DNA of 64,000 bases from Oricola cellulosilytica (GTDB lineage: Bacteria > Pseudomonadota > Alphaproteobacteria > Rhizobiales > Rhizobiaceae). Positions 53,030 through 62,422 of the stretch are shown here, in pieces (the stretch's first letter is position 1; the number at the start of each line of letters is the position of its first letter). The DNA lies in assembly GCF_019966575.1 (NCBI RefSeq), contig NZ_JAINFK010000008.1:61765-125764 (forward strand). Reading direction: 5' to 3'. The notes beneath the pieces were generated by a model. The model saw nothing but the letters and a program-made list of their open reading frames with translations, was not told the origin of the DNA and made no database searches. The translations under genes and the position numbers were made by a program.

Positions 53030-53800
53030 TTAGGGCATAATGGCTGCCAGGCCGTCATAGACCAGCTTGATGCCGACGAACATGACCATCGCATACATGA
53101 ACGGATAGAAGATGGCGCTGTTCATCCGCTTGACCAGCCAGGCGCCTGCGATCGTCGCCAGGGGCGCGATCGGCATCAGAACCGCCGACGTGCCGAGGTT
53201 GGTGGCATCGAACTGTCCAAGCGCGAAATACGGGATCAGCTTGACCGCGTTGATGACGGCGAAGAAAACCACCGACGTTCCGGTGAAGAGCTTCGGATCC
53301 TGTCCCAGCGGGAGCGTGTAGAACTGGTAGGGTGGCCCGCCTGCGTGAGAAACGAAGCTGGTGAATCCGGCAATGGTTCCCCAAAATCCGCCCTTGACCG
53401 GATTGTGCGGACTTGCCGTCGTCGGAGACGACTTCATCCGTCGGCGCACGTAATCGGCGACGAAGGCCAACGCGACGATGCCGACAAGAAGCCGGACATG
53501 GTCCGCTGTCACCCAGGCTGCTGTCAGCCAGCCGATACCGATGCCCAATACTCCCGCCGGCAGCATGATCTTCAGCGTTTGCCGGTCGAAATGGCCGCGC
53601 CACGTCCACAGCCCGACCATGTCCATCACGATCAGGATCGGCAGCATGATTGCCGCCGCGGCGACCGGCGAGACCACGAGCGCCATCATCGGCACGCCCA
53701 GCAGGGCCATCGCGCCGCCGAAGCCGCCTTTCGACATGCCGACGAAGATCACGGCCGGAACGGCCAGCGCGTAGAACACGGGGTCGGTTATGAGCGGCAT
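53030..53800 (-). CDS. TauE/SafE (TSUP) family membrane exporter
   Basis: The 256-residue protein has seven to eight membrane helices in the TSUP pattern, with GMSKGGFGGAMALLGVPMMA near the N-terminus and a matching second half GTIAGFTSFVSHAGGPPYQF. Family members carry sulfite, sulfoacetate or other small organosulfur anions outward. The gene is followed by the small ArsR regulator, a pairing that suggests conditional expression. Substrate unknown. Confidence 0.9.
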   Translation of the reverse strand: MPLITDPVFYALAVPAVIFVGMSKGGFGGAMALLGVPMMALVVSPVAAAAIMLPILIVMDMVGLWTWRGHFDRQTLKIMLPAGVLGIGIGWLTAAWVTADHVRLLVGIVALAFVADYVRRRMKSSPTTASPHNPVKGGFWGTIAGFTSFVSHAGGPPYQFYTLPLGQDPKLFTGTSVVFFAVINAVKLIPYFALGQFDATNLGTSAVLMPIAPLATIAGAWLVKRMNSAIFYPFMYAMVMFVGIKLVYDGLAAIMP

Positions 53801-53937
53801 CGGGCGGGAGTTCCGTTTGGATCAGTCCGCTTATCCCAATCGCCGTGCGAGTGAAAGCGCGCTGCCGCCGTGCTGGCTGCCCCAAAGCGGTCGAATTTGC
53901 GGTTGAAGGCTGACGCTGCGACCCATAGTACGTGGAT

Positions 53938-54594
53938 ATGACACATTCGGTTACCGATCGCTGCCGCCTGGTGCTGGTGGTGCCCAAAGGACTCGCCGGG
54001 GCCGATCTCGGCGCCGCGTTGAAGGATGCGCTGTCGGGGGGCGACGTGGCCTCGGTGATTCTGCCCGCTTACGATCTGGACGACGCCGCCTTCCAGCGCC
54101 AACTCGAGGCCTGCGTGCCCATCGCGCAGGATGCTGGAGCTGCCGCAATCGTCGCCGAGGATACCCGCGCATTCGGACGGGTCGGCGCCGATGGCATTCA
54201 TTTGAGCGGCGGTCCGGCCGAAGTCGCCGAAGCCGTTGAAAAATCTGCCGGCAGGCACATTGTCGGCGCGAGCGCAGGCGATACCCGCCACCGCGCGCTC
54301 GAAATCGGCGAGGCCCGTCCGGACTACCTGCTCTTCGGGCGGTTCGGACAGGACACCCATCCCGAACCGTATCGCAAAAATCTCGCCCTCGCCGAGTGGT
54401 GGTCTGCGATCGTGGAGATTCCGGGCGTGGTGATGGGCGGCGCGGATCTCGCGACGCTCGGCCAGGCAGCGGGGACGGGCGTCGAGTTCGTCGCGCTCTC
54501 ACGGGCAATCTTCGAGGATGTGCGCGGTGCGGGCGCCGCGGTGGCCGCCGCCAACGATGTTCTCGAAAAGCACCCCCTTGCGGAGGAAGCGTGA
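53938..54594 (+). CDS. Thiamine-phosphate-synthase-like protein
   Basis: The 218-residue protein resembles ThiE (thiamine phosphate synthase/TenI) barrels: GAAAIVAEDTRAFGRVGADG, HIVGASAGDTRHRALEIGEA and FGRFGQDTHPEPYRKNLAL, ending GVEFVALSRAIFED. Key ThiE phosphate and pyrophosphate residues are only partly evident and no other thiamine gene is adjacent, so it may be a TenI-like or divergent paralogue. Its stop overlaps the next gene (TGATG), and the two are co-transcribed. Confidence 0.75.
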   Translation: MTHSVTDRCRLVLVVPKGLAGADLGAALKDALSGGDVASVILPAYDLDDAAFQRQLEACVPIAQDAGAAAIVAEDTRAFGRVGADGIHLSGGPAEVAEAVEKSAGRHIVGASAGDTRHRALEIGEARPDYLLFGRFGQDTHPEPYRKNLALAEWWSAIVEIPGVVMGGADLATLGQAAGTGVEFVALSRAIFEDVRGAGAAVAAANDVLEKHPLAEEA

Positions 54595-55619
54595 TGCGCG
54601 GCGGGGCAGGCGACAGGCTGATCCCGGCCGCGGTTCTGCTGGCGACTTTCATGTGCGCATTCGCCGCCACCAGTTCAGCGTTTGCCGCACCGGGAGATCC
54701 GGACATATCCGAAATGGTCCGCGAAAAACCCGAACCGGAGTCCGAAGGCGAACCCGATCCGATGACGGTTGCGCCTTCGCGGTTCGGCGTACGGCCCGCC
54801 GACGAAGCGTTTGGCGCGTTCCAGCGCGGTCTCTACCTGACTGCCCGAAATCTTGCTCTGCCGCGCGCGGAGGAGGGTGACGCCGCTGCGCAGACCCTGC
54901 TTGCGGAGATCTATTCGCGAGGGCTCGGCGTGGCGCGCGATCCCGCCGCGGCAACGCAGTGGTACAAGAAAGCGGCGGAGCAAGGCGTTCCGGAAGCGCA
55001 GTTGCAATATGCCCTTATCCTCAACCGCAAGGGTGCGGACGACGACCAGACCGCTCGCGCTCGCGAACTGATGAAGGCGGCGGCGGACGCCGGAAACGGA
55101 AACGCCGAATTCAACTATGCGCAGATGCTGGTCAGCGAGCGCCGTGGCAGCGACCGGATCGCCGAAGCCTATCCTTATTTCCTCCGGGCTGCCCGAAAGG
55201 GGATTCCCGACGCGCAATATGCCGTCAGCCAATATCTTTCGTCCGGGCCGGGCGAAATAGAGCGCGATCTCGAAAAGGCCCGCGAATGGCTGATTAAGGC
55301 AGCGCGGCAAAACTTTGACACGGCGCAAATCGAACTCGGTGAGTGGTATCTGAAGGGCATTGGGGGAGATCGCGATCTCAAGCGGGCCTTCGCGTGGACC
55401 ATTCGCGCCGCACGCGGCGGCAACGTGGCCGCCCAGGCCAAGGTCGCCCGCCTCTATTGGGGCGGTCTCGGGGTTGAGCCGGATGAGGCGGAGGCCGCTG
55501 CATGGTACGTCGTCTCGCGCCGTGCCGGGCTCCGGGACAGGGCGCTGGACGATTTCTGGGAGGGGTTGACGGCCAGGGAGCAGCGCGCCGCGATCGAGCG
55601 CGCCAACGCATTGCGGTAA
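54594..55619 (+). CDS. Secreted Sel1-repeat protein
   Basis: The 341-residue protein has a signal peptide (ending SSAFAA), an acidic Pro-rich linker and six or so Sel1-like repeats (about residues 85-325), each with the A.....LG..Y..G.G pattern, for example AQTLLAEIYSRGLGVARDPA, AQIELGEWYLKGIGGDRDL and AKVARLYWGGLGVEPDEA. Such solenoids bind other proteins, often regulators in the periplasm (ExoR is a rhizobial example, but this protein is longer and does not look like ExoR). Start: the ATG overlapping the preceding stop. Confidence 0.87.
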   Translation: MRGGAGDRLIPAAVLLATFMCAFAATSSAFAAPGDPDISEMVREKPEPESEGEPDPMTVAPSRFGVRPADEAFGAFQRGLYLTARNLALPRAEEGDAAAQTLLAEIYSRGLGVARDPAAATQWYKKAAEQGVPEAQLQYALILNRKGADDDQTARARELMKAAADAGNGNAEFNYAQMLVSERRGSDRIAEAYPYFLRAARKGIPDAQYAVSQYLSSGPGEIERDLEKAREWLIKAARQNFDTAQIELGEWYLKGIGGDRDLKRAFAWTIRAARGGNVAAQAKVARLYWGGLGVEPDEAEAAAWYVVSRRAGLRDRALDDFWEGLTAREQRAAIERANALR

Positions 55620-55762
55620 ATCACGCAACGGCCGGACGGGCCGGTGTCCATCGGTTCGCCGAGAGGCCTGTCGAACTGCAACGCTTGAAAGATTACCGCA
55701 TTTGTGGTCTTGAACCGCCAATCTCATCGCCCCTTGGCGGGCGCACGCATCGGTGATCAAGC

Positions 55763-56326
55763 ATGAAAATCAATGGAAACGAAATCCGGCCCGGAAATGT
55801 GGTCGAGCACAATGGCGGCCTTTGGGTCGCGGTCAAATGCAACGCGGTCAAGCCCGGCAAGGGTGGCGCGTTCAACCAGGTCGAACTCAAGAACCTGATC
55901 GACGGCACCAAGCTGAACGAGCGGTTCCGGTCGAGCGAGACGGTGGAAAAGGTCCGCCTCGAGCAGAAGGATTTCCAGTTTCTCTACGAGCAGGACAATG
56001 CCCTCGTGTTCATGGATACCGAATCCTATGAGCAACTCGAGTTGCAGAAGGAATTCGTCGGCGACCGGGCGGCGTTCCTGCAGGACGGGATGACGGTGAC
56101 CGTAGAACTGCACGAAGAGCGTCCGATCGGCATTTCGCTGCCGGATCAGGTGGTGCTCGAAATCTCGGAAGCCGATCCGGTGGTCAAGGGCCAGACGGCG
56201 GCTTCTTCCTACAAGCCTGCCGTTCTTGAGAACGGCGTCCGCATTCTCGTTCCGCCATTCATCGCGGCAGGCGAGCGGGTGCTCGTCGACACCAATGAGA
56301 TTGCATATCTGCGCCGCGCCGACTGA
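55763..56326 (+). CDS. efp: Elongation factor P
   Basis: The 187-residue protein is EF-P, with three beta domains. The modifiable lysine is Lys33 in [11 protein letters not shown], the position beta-lysylated by EpmA in many proteobacteria. Other blocks are [19 protein letters not shown] and [19 protein letters not shown]. It relieves ribosome stalling at polyproline stretches; several proline-rich proteins in this window would be clients. The inositol monophosphatase gene follows 46 bases later. Confidence 0.97.
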   Translation: MKINGNEIRPGNVVEHNGGLWVAVKCNAVKPGKGGAFNQVELKNLIDGTKLNERFRSSETVEKVRLEQKDFQFLYEQDNALVFMDTESYEQLELQKEFVGDRAAFLQDGMTVTVELHEERPIGISLPDQVVLEISEADPVVKGQTAASSYKPAVLENGVRILVPPFIAAGERVLVDTNEIAYLRRAD

Positions 56327-56372
56327 AGCTTCCGGTTTCATCCAGCGGTACATCTAGAAACGGGTAAGATTT

Positions 56373-57176
56373 ATGGCGCGCTCCGCACTTCTCAACGTGA
56401 TGGTCCAGGCCGCGATGAAGGCCGGCCGCGGTTTGTCGCGGGATTTCGGCGAAGTGCAAAACCTCCAGGTGTCGGTCAAGGGACCGGGCGATTTCGTCAG
56501 TCAGGCCGATCACCGCGCGGAGGAGGTTCTGCGCACCGAACTTCAGCGGGCGCGGCCGAAATACGGGTTCCTGCTCGAGGAAAGCGGTGCGATTGCAGGC
56601 GAGGACGATCAGCACCGCTGGATTGTGGACCCTCTCGATGGCACCACCAACTTCCTGCACGGCATACCGCATTTCGCAATCTCGATCGCGCTCGAGCGCC
56701 AGGGGCAGATCGTCGCGGGTGTCGTGTTCAATCCGGTTTCGGACGAGCTCTATACGGCCGAGAAGGGTGGGGGCGCCTATCTCAACGACCGCCGGCTGCG
56801 CGTCGCCGGACGGCGCAAGCTGACGGATTGCGTCATCGGCTGTGGTTTGCCGCATCTCGGCCGTGGAGATCACGGCCGGTTCCTGGTGCAGTTGCGCCAT
56901 GTGATGAGCGAGGCGATCGGCGTTCGCCGGAGCGGGGCCGCTTCCCTCGATCTGGCCTATGTGGCGGCCGGCCGTTTTGACGGCTTCTGGGAGGACGGCT
57001 TGTCGCCATGGGATATGGCGGCGGGAATGTTGCTGATTCGCGAGGCCGGAGGGTTCGCCACGGATGCCTCCGGCGGAGCCGACATTCTGGGGCGGGGCGA
57101 CATCGTCGCGGGCAACGAGGTGGTCCAGAAGGCGCTTCTGGCGGCCATCAAAAGGCCGCTGTCCGGAACGGATTAA
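56373..57176 (+). CDS. suhB: Inositol monophosphatase, SuhB type
   Basis: The 267-residue protein has the superfamily motifs DFVSQADHRAEEVL, LLEESG, WIVDPLDGTTNFLHGIPHFA and SPWDMAAGMLLIREAGG, which carry the three metal ligands. The GTTNF wording points to the SuhB/inositol-1-monophosphatase group, in contrast with the HisN-type paralogue at 12827. SuhB also has RNA-polymerase-linked roles in some bacteria. It lies between efp and the MotA-like gene, all on the plus strand. Confidence 0.93.
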   Translation: MARSALLNVMVQAAMKAGRGLSRDFGEVQNLQVSVKGPGDFVSQADHRAEEVLRTELQRARPKYGFLLEESGAIAGEDDQHRWIVDPLDGTTNFLHGIPHFAISIALERQGQIVAGVVFNPVSDELYTAEKGGGAYLNDRRLRVAGRRKLTDCVIGCGLPHLGRGDHGRFLVQLRHVMSEAIGVRRSGAASLDLAYVAAGRFDGFWEDGLSPWDMAAGMLLIREAGGFATDASGGADILGRGDIVAGNEVVQKALLAAIKRPLSGTD

Positions 57177-57275
57177 TCGAGCAGGGGACGGGCGGCCGGG
57201 CTTCATTTATTTCTGCCATACTTGGGGTTAAGGTCGCGGCGACATGTGAGCGCGGAGCGCTGGGGAAGGACATGC

Positions 57276-58313
57276 ATGGCGTTTGGTGAGACGGAAGAAA
57301 AGACGGCGAACGAGCAGAGAAGCGGACGGTTCGATCCCTATCGCCTGTCCAATCCGCAGGTGTTTCTTCTGTCGATGATCATCTTCCTGGTGATTGTCGG
57401 CTTCGTCGCCGCCATACTGTATCGTCAGATATCCTCAGCGTTTGTCACCAATCCGGGTCTCAACGGCTTGATTCTCGGCGTTCTTACCGTTGGGGTCGTG
57501 CTGGTTTTCCTGCAGGTCATCGGTCTGTTCCGCGAGGTTCGCTGGATCAATACCTTCCGCTCGGGCGACACGCTGAAGGCGGCGCGGCGCGATCCGGTCC
57601 TGCTCGCGCCGATGCGTGCGCTCCTCAGCCGGCAGCAGGCCGACACGCTGTCCCCCCTGGCAACGCGTTCGATCCTCGACTCGATCGCCACACGGCTCGA
57701 CGAATCGCGCGACACGTCGCGCTACCTCATCGGTCTTCTCGTCTTTCTCGGTCTGCTGGGCACGTTCTGGGGTCTTCTGCAGACCATCGGATCGATCGGT
57801 GCGACGATCCAGTCGCTCGATCCGGGATCGGGCGATGCCAACGACATTCTCGACACGCTGAAGGCCGGGCTATCTTCGCCGCTCGAGGGCATGGGGACGG
57901 CGTTCTCGTCGTCGCTGTTCGGCCTGTCCGGCTCGCTCGTCCTCGGTTTTCTCGATCTGCAGGCCGGGCGCGCGCAGAACCGCTTCTATACCGAGCTGGA
58001 AAACTGGCTTGCGTCCGTCACCGACGTGAATTCGGGACTGGCCACCGCCGCCGGATCGCTGGACGGGGGCCAAGACATGAAGACTGTCGCCGAGACGCTG
58101 AAGACCATGCAGAGCGGGTCGGGCGGCGGCCAGCGCGCGACTGCCGCCATGGCCAATCTCGCCGAGGGCATCCAGGGTCTGGTGCGCAACATGCGCAACG
58201 AGCAGCAGATGATGCGCGACTGGGTCGAATCCCAGGCGAGAGACCAGAAAGCGATCCGCGACACGCTCGACAAGCTGACCGCAGCCATCGAGAAGAATGA
58301 CGGGAAGGGCTAA
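57276..58313 (+). CDS. MotA/TolQ/ExbB-like proton-channel protein
   Basis: The 345-residue protein has membrane helices at about residues 28-50, 63-87 and 145-170, and further hydrophobic segments around 200-225, with the MotA/TolQ/ExbB-like region GLLVFLGLLGTFWGLLQTIG and GMGTAFSSSLFGLSGSLVLG. A C-terminal helical tail ends in acidic/basic residues. It is the partner of the next gene, with 2 bases between them. The ATG at 57276 has a GGGAAGGA site. The pair resembles stator-like complexes that use the proton gradient across the cell wall, but no flagellar or Tol genes are nearby. Confidence 0.85.
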   Translation: MAFGETEEKTANEQRSGRFDPYRLSNPQVFLLSMIIFLVIVGFVAAILYRQISSAFVTNPGLNGLILGVLTVGVVLVFLQVIGLFREVRWINTFRSGDTLKAARRDPVLLAPMRALLSRQQADTLSPLATRSILDSIATRLDESRDTSRYLIGLLVFLGLLGTFWGLLQTIGSIGATIQSLDPGSGDANDILDTLKAGLSSPLEGMGTAFSSSLFGLSGSLVLGFLDLQAGRAQNRFYTELENWLASVTDVNSGLATAAGSLDGGQDMKTVAETLKTMQSGSGGGQRATAAMANLAEGIQGLVRNMRNEQQMMRDWVESQARDQKAIRDTLDKLTAAIEKNDGKG

Positions 58314-58315
58314 CC

Positions 58316-59347
58316 GTGGCTCTCGCGCGAAACCGGCGCCGTGACGGGCGGGTCGACTATTGGCCCGGCTTCGTCGACGCGCTCTCGACGCTGCTGCTCG
58401 CCATCATGTTCCTGCTGTCGGTGTTCGTGCTGGCGCAGTTCCTGCTTAGTCAGGAGATTACCGGCAAGGACGCCGTTCTCAATCGCCTGAACTCGCAGAT
58501 CAACGAATTGACGCAATTGTTGGCGCTTGAACAGTCAAACCGGCAGGATGTCGAGGACGAACTTGTCAGCCTGCGCGCCTCGCTCTCCAGCGCCGAGGAT
58601 GAGCGTTCCCGGCTGGAAAGCCTGCTCGCGGCCGGCAGCGGCGTCAGCGAGGCCGCGCAGCAGCGGATCGGAACGCTTTCGGAAAGTCTTGACGAGGAGC
58701 GCCAGATCAGCCAGCGCGCGCTCAGCCAGATAGAGCTTCTGAACCAGCAGATCGCGGCTCTGCGCAGGCAGATCGGCGCGCTTGAGGACGCGCTGGAGGT
58801 CTCGGAAGCGCGCGATCGCGAATCCAATGCCAAGATCGCTGATCTCGGCAAGCGCCTGAATGTCGCGCTCGCGCAGCGCGTGCAGGAGTTGAACCGCTAC
58901 CGTTCGGACTTCTTCGGGCGTTTGCGGGAAATTCTTTCTGACCGGGAAAACATCCGCATCGTCGGTGACCGCTTCGTCTTTCAGTCCGAAGTTTTGTTCA
59001 ATTCCGGTTCGTCGGAACTCAATCCCGCAGGCGCCGCCGAAATGGCGAAGCTCGCCGACGCCATCATCGACCTGCAACGCGAGATTCCCGAAGAGATCAA
59101 CTGGGTGCTTCGCGTCGACGGCCACACGGACAACATTCCGCTGTCGGGCACAGGGCGCTACGCCGACAACTGGGAATTGTCGTCGGCGCGCGCCACGTCG
59201 GTCGTCAAGTTCCTGATCCGGGAGGGTGTGCCGCCGGGACGGCTTGTTGCCGCTGGCTTCGGCGAGTTCCAGCCGCTCGACACCGCCGACACCGACGAGG
59301 CGCGCGGGCGGAACCGCCGCATAGAACTGAAGCTCACAGAGAGATAG
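58316..59347 (+). CDS. OmpA/MotB-like peptidoglycan-binding protein
   Basis: The 343-residue protein has a single N-terminal membrane helix (ALSTLLLAIMFLLSVFVLAQ), a long coiled coil (about 50-190) and an OmpA/MotB peptidoglycan-binding domain (about 215-340; LRVDGHTDNIPLSGTGRYAD, ELSSARATSVVKFLIREGV, GRNRRIELKL). It starts with GTG two bases after the MotA-like gene. Together they should form an inner-membrane stator-like unit anchored to the cell wall, with unknown output. Confidence 0.9.
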   Translation: MALARNRRRDGRVDYWPGFVDALSTLLLAIMFLLSVFVLAQFLLSQEITGKDAVLNRLNSQINELTQLLALEQSNRQDVEDELVSLRASLSSAEDERSRLESLLAAGSGVSEAAQQRIGTLSESLDEERQISQRALSQIELLNQQIAALRRQIGALEDALEVSEARDRESNAKIADLGKRLNVALAQRVQELNRYRSDFFGRLREILSDRENIRIVGDRFVFQSEVLFNSGSSELNPAGAAEMAKLADAIIDLQREIPEEINWVLRVDGHTDNIPLSGTGRYADNWELSSARATSVVKFLIREGVPPGRLVAAGFGEFQPLDTADTDEARGRNRRIELKLTER

Positions 59348-59351
59348 GTGC

Positions 59352-61163
59352 CTATTCGGCGGCGCCGGCAAGTTCCTCGATGCCCGCGTCAAACTGCAAT
59401 TTCGCCAGCCGCGAATAGACGCCGTCCGCCATCCCGGAGAGCGACTGGTGGGTGCCTTCCTCGACGATCCGGCCGTGTTGCATGACGAGGATGCGGTCGG
59501 ATTTCAGGATGGTTGCGAGGCGGTGCGCGATGACGATGGTCGTGCGGCCTTCCATCAGCCGCTCCAGCGCCATCTGCACGAGTTTCTCGCTCTCGGCGTC
59601 GAGGGCTGACGTCGCCTCGTCGAGCAACAGGATCGGTGCGTCCCGCAGGATGGCGCGGGCGATGGCCACGCGCTGGCGCTGACCTCCGGAGAGCGTGACG
59701 CCGCGTTCGCCGACCTCGGTGTCGTAGCCGTCCGGCAGCGCCGAGATGAAGTCGTGCGCCTGCGCCGCCTTCGCCGCCTCGATCACCGCTTCGCGCGATG
59801 CGCCGGGCTTGGCGAAGGCGATGTTGTCGGCCGCCGTGCCAGAGAAGATCGTCACGTCCTGCGGTACGATCGCGAAACGGGCGCGCGCCTCGTCGAGCAA
59901 GGCCTCGCGCAGGTCCACGCCATCGATGCGCACGGTGCCTTCGTTCGGGTCGTATTGCCGCAGCAGCAACGCGAAAAGCGTGCTCTTTCCCGCGCCGGAC
60001 GGCCCGACCACCGCAAGCGTTTCGCCCGGCGCGATCTCAAAGTCGAGGCCCGTTACCGCACTTTCCTCAGGCCGCGTCGGATAGGAAAACGATACCTGGT
60101 CGAAAGCCACCGCGCCTTCGGCGGGGATGGGCATGGCGATCGGATCGGCGGGAGACTGGATCGCCGGGGTCTCGGACAGCAGTTCCGACAGCCGCTCGGC
60201 GGCGCCGGCGGCCTGCTGCAGTTCGCCCCAGACCTCCGACAGCGCGGCGAGCGCACCCGCTGCGAAAACCGCGTAAAGCAGGAACTGGCCGAGCGTGCCC
60301 GGCGACATAGTGCCCGCGAGAACATTCTGCGCCCCGATCCACAGCACCGCGACCACGCTCGAGAAGACCATGAAGATGGCGAACGCGGTCAGCGCCGAGC
60401 GCGCCTTCACCGACGTGCGCGCCGCGTCAAAAGCCCGTTCGACCGCGCGGGCAAACCGCGACGTTGCGAGCGCCTCGTTGGTGAACACCTGGAAACTGCG
60501 CACCGAGCCGATCGCCTCGCTGGCATAGGCGGTGGCGTCGGCAAGCATGTCTTGCGCGGCGCGGGAGCGGGTCCGGACCCGGCGGCCGAACCAGACCAGC
60601 GGAAGGACGATGATCGGGATGGCGGCGATGACGATGGCCGAAAGCGACGGGCTGGTGAAGATCATCATCATCATCGCGCCGAGGCCGAGGATGGTGTTGC
60701 GCAGCGCTAGCGAGGCAGTCGCTCCCACTGCGGACTTGATCTGCGTGGTGTCGGCCGTCAGCCGCGAGACGATCTCGCCGGACATCGCGGTGTCGTAGAA
60801 GGAGGATGACAGGGTCATGACATGGGCGAAGACGTCGCGCCTGATGTCGGACACGACACGCTCTCCCAGCGTGATGACGAAATAGTAGCGCATGGAACTG
60901 GCCAGTGCGAGAACGGCGGCGATCACCACCAGCATTCCGAAATAATCGTTGATCAGCGCGGTGTTGTCGTCGTTGAAACCGTAATCGATCATCCGGCGAA
61001 CGGCGGTCGGAAGCGTCAGCGTCGTCGCCGCTGCGAGCACCAGAAAGACGGCAGCTCCGCTGACGAGCCCCTTGTAACGCAGGAGATAGGGGAACATGCG
61101 CGCGAGCGGCCGCAGGTTCTTGCGTTTTTTCCCGGCGCCATCGTCTTTTGTGGTGGTGTTCAT
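59352..61163 (-). CDS. ABC exporter, fused permease and ATPase (MsbA-like)
   Basis: The 603-residue protein has a six-helix ABC-exporter membrane domain (about residues 25-320) and an ATPase domain with Walker [10 protein letters not shown], signature [10 protein letters not shown], Walker [13 protein letters not shown] and the H-loop IVIAHRLAT. It is a half-transporter that dimerises. The group includes lipid and multidrug exporters; the substrate here is not readable. It stops 4 bases from the OmpA-like gene, tail to tail. Confidence 0.93.
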   Translation of the reverse strand: MNTTTKDDGAGKKRKNLRPLARMFPYLLRYKGLVSGAAVFLVLAAATTLTLPTAVRRMIDYGFNDDNTALINDYFGMLVVIAAVLALASSMRYYFVITLGERVVSDIRRDVFAHVMTLSSSFYDTAMSGEIVSRLTADTTQIKSAVGATASLALRNTILGLGAMMMMIFTSPSLSAIVIAAIPIIVLPLVWFGRRVRTRSRAAQDMLADATAYASEAIGSVRSFQVFTNEALATSRFARAVERAFDAARTSVKARSALTAFAIFMVFSSVVAVLWIGAQNVLAGTMSPGTLGQFLLYAVFAAGALAALSEVWGELQQAAGAAERLSELLSETPAIQSPADPIAMPIPAEGAVAFDQVSFSYPTRPEESAVTGLDFEIAPGETLAVVGPSGAGKSTLFALLLRQYDPNEGTVRIDGVDLREALLDEARARFAIVPQDVTIFSGTAADNIAFAKPGASREAVIEAAKAAQAHDFISALPDGYDTEVGERGVTLSGGQRQRVAIARAILRDAPILLLDEATSALDAESEKLVQMALERLMEGRTTIVIAHRLATILKSDRILVMQHGRIVEEGTHQSLSGMADGVYSRLAKLQFDAGIEELAGAAE

Positions 61164-61320
61164 TGTCTCTTGTGGTGCTCTTGAGCTTCAGCCCTGGGTG
61201 ATGTATAGGCTCGCCATCATTTTTGGAAGCCGTGGACGACGGGTCTGCGGCTTTACTGGTTTCAGGAACAGGGATGGCGGCGCGGCGCCAGCCATTCCTT
61301 GCGCAAGGCAGGACAGGAAC

Positions 61321-61542
61321 ATGAAGGCTGATATCCACCCCGATTATCACATGATCAAGGTCGTCATGACCGATGGCACCGAATACACGACCTATTCGAC
61401 TTGGGGATCGGAGGGCGACACGCTCAACCTCGATATCGACTCCAAGTCTCACCCGGCTTGGACCGGCGGCCAGCAGAACCTGGTCGATCGCGGCGGCCGC
61501 GTCTCCAAGTTCAAAAAGCGTTACGAAGGTCTCGGCGTCTGA
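61321..61542 (+). CDS. rpmE: 50S ribosomal protein L31
   Basis: The 73-residue protein is L31: [40 protein letters not shown] and [11 protein letters not shown]. It lacks the zinc-binding cysteines, as is usual for rhizobial L31. It is divergent from the ABC exporter and is followed by a strong bidirectional terminator shared with rcdA. Confidence 0.97.
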   Translation: MKADIHPDYHMIKVVMTDGTEYTTYSTWGSEGDTLNLDIDSKSHPAWTGGQQNLVDRGGRVSKFKKRYEGLGV

Positions 61543-61563
61543 TCCGATGTTCTTCGCGAAAAT

Positions 61564-61596
61564 AAAAAAGCCCGGATGTCTCGTCCGGGCTTTTTT
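61564..61596. terminator. Bidirectional terminator between rpmE and rcdA
   Basis: GCCCGGA at 61570-61576 pairs with TCCGGGC at 61584-61590. The stem is extended by an A-run on the left (61564-61569) and a T-run on the right (61591-61596), so it serves rpmE on the plus strand and rcdA on the minus strand. Confidence 0.95.
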
Positions 61597-61611
61597 GTTG
61601 ATCGCTTCGCT

Positions 61612-62139
61612 CTAACGGTGCGCGAACGCCGTGCGCAGAAGTTCGAGCTGCGAGCCGACAGGGTTTTCGTCGGACGCGTATTCCTCGTCGACCGTCTCGT
61701 CCTCACTGAAGAGATCCCGGTCGAGCCGGTGGACATAGGTCTGCAGGCGCAGCGAGCGCGTCACCAGCAACTTGAAGGGGTCGGGTAATTCATTCCAGCC
61801 GACGACGTCGGCCTTCGCCGATGAGGTGTCGAGCCGGATCTTCTGCTTTTCCGACATCATCTGCTCGCGGCTCATCTCGCCGGAGTTCAGCGCGCGCTGC
61901 AGCAGCAGCCATGATGCGATCTGCATGAGGCGGGTCGTCAGGCGCATGGATTCGGCGGCGTAGAGCGTGGCGGCTACGCGGCCCAGCTGCTTGGCCGCGG
62001 TCCTGCCGTCGCCGTCAAGATAGGCGGCGGTCTCCTCCACCAGCCCCATGCCGTCAGCGTAGAGTTTCTTGAACGCCGCCGACGAAGCCTTGCGTTCGAT
62101 AAAATTGATTGTGTTGGATCGCTCCAGCAATTTCGACAT
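61612..62139 (-). CDS. rcdA: ClpXP adaptor RcdA (DUF1465)
   Basis: The 175-residue helical protein is a DUF1465 member, the family of Caulobacter RcdA. With CpdR and PopA, RcdA delivers CtrA and other substrates to ClpXP at the G1-S transition. Blocks include KKLYADGMGLVEETAAYLDG, LYAAESMRLTTRLMQIASW and GWNELPDPFKLLVTRSLRLQ; the C-terminus is an acidic, flexible tail. The ATG at 62139 has an AGGGTAG-type site; a start at 62166 is possible. Two CtrA boxes lie upstream, matching the known control of rcdA by CtrA. Confidence 0.93.
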   Translation of the reverse strand: MSKLLERSNTINFIERKASSAAFKKLYADGMGLVEETAAYLDGDGRTAAKQLGRVAATLYAAESMRLTTRLMQIASWLLLQRALNSGEMSREQMMSEKQKIRLDTSSAKADVVGWNELPDPFKLLVTRSLRLQTYVHRLDRDLFSEDETVDEEYASDENPVGSQLELLRTAFAHR

Positions 62140-62247
62140 ACCCGCTACCCTGACTCGACGCGCCACTTATTGTGACTGGTGTATGTGCGGTGGCGTCTTC
62201 GCACACCGCCATATTGCGGCTGTTCACAGCTCAGCGCAACAACATGC

Positions 62248-62263
62248 TTAATGCAGGGTTAAC
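62248..62263. promoter_or_regulatory. Perfect CtrA box upstream of rcdA
   Basis: TTAA-TGCAGGG-TTAAC matches the full CtrA consensus TTAA-N7-TTAAC with no mismatch, 109 bases before the rcdA start. It is suitably placed to drive or repress rcdA. Apart from the box at 62423 I found no other perfect example in the window. Confidence 0.72.
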
Positions 62264-62299
62264 GGCGGTCGCGTCTCCGTCCCCGGCTGAACCGCAAGG

Positions 62300-62400
62300 C
62301 AAAAAAAAGAGCCACGCGAAGCGGCTCTCAGGAGTTAAACAGGGAGGCGTCAAACAAAGCAACGATGTCGCTCTGGATGAGTCCGGAACAATCCGGACGA
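62300..62400 (-). ncRNA. Candidate trans-acting small RNA upstream of rcdA
   Basis: On the minus strand, starting about 23 bases after the CtrA box at 62423-62437, the sequence has a perfect 7-bp hairpin (62381-62398, loop TTGT), an unpaired middle with a CCTCCC anti-Shine-Dalgarno motif (62342-62347), and a rho-independent terminator (62301-62328). This three-part layout is that of rhizobial trans-acting sRNAs. It would be about 100 nt. There is no open reading frame of note. It could alternatively be the 3' UTR of the DUF1192 mRNA. It may correspond to a known family such as EcpR1; that was not checked. Confidence 0.5.
62301..62328 (-). terminator. Rho-independent terminator of the candidate sRNA / DUF1192 transcript
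   Basis: On the minus strand AGAGCC pairs with GGCTCT across a 9-base loop (with inner GC-GAA-GC pairing), followed immediately by eight U residues. The nearest upstream annotated gene on that strand is DUF1192, 153 bases away, which is long for a simple 3' UTR. Confidence 0.9.
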
Positions 62401-62422
62401 GAAGAGTAAACACCTGTAAAGC

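Noticed and set aside
57276..59347. Zorya-like defence (ZorA/ZorB) because of a MotA-like plus OmpA-like pair
   Set aside because: No ZorC, ZorD or ZorE gene is nearby, the surroundings are housekeeping (efp, suhB, rpmE), and there is no sign of a mobile island.
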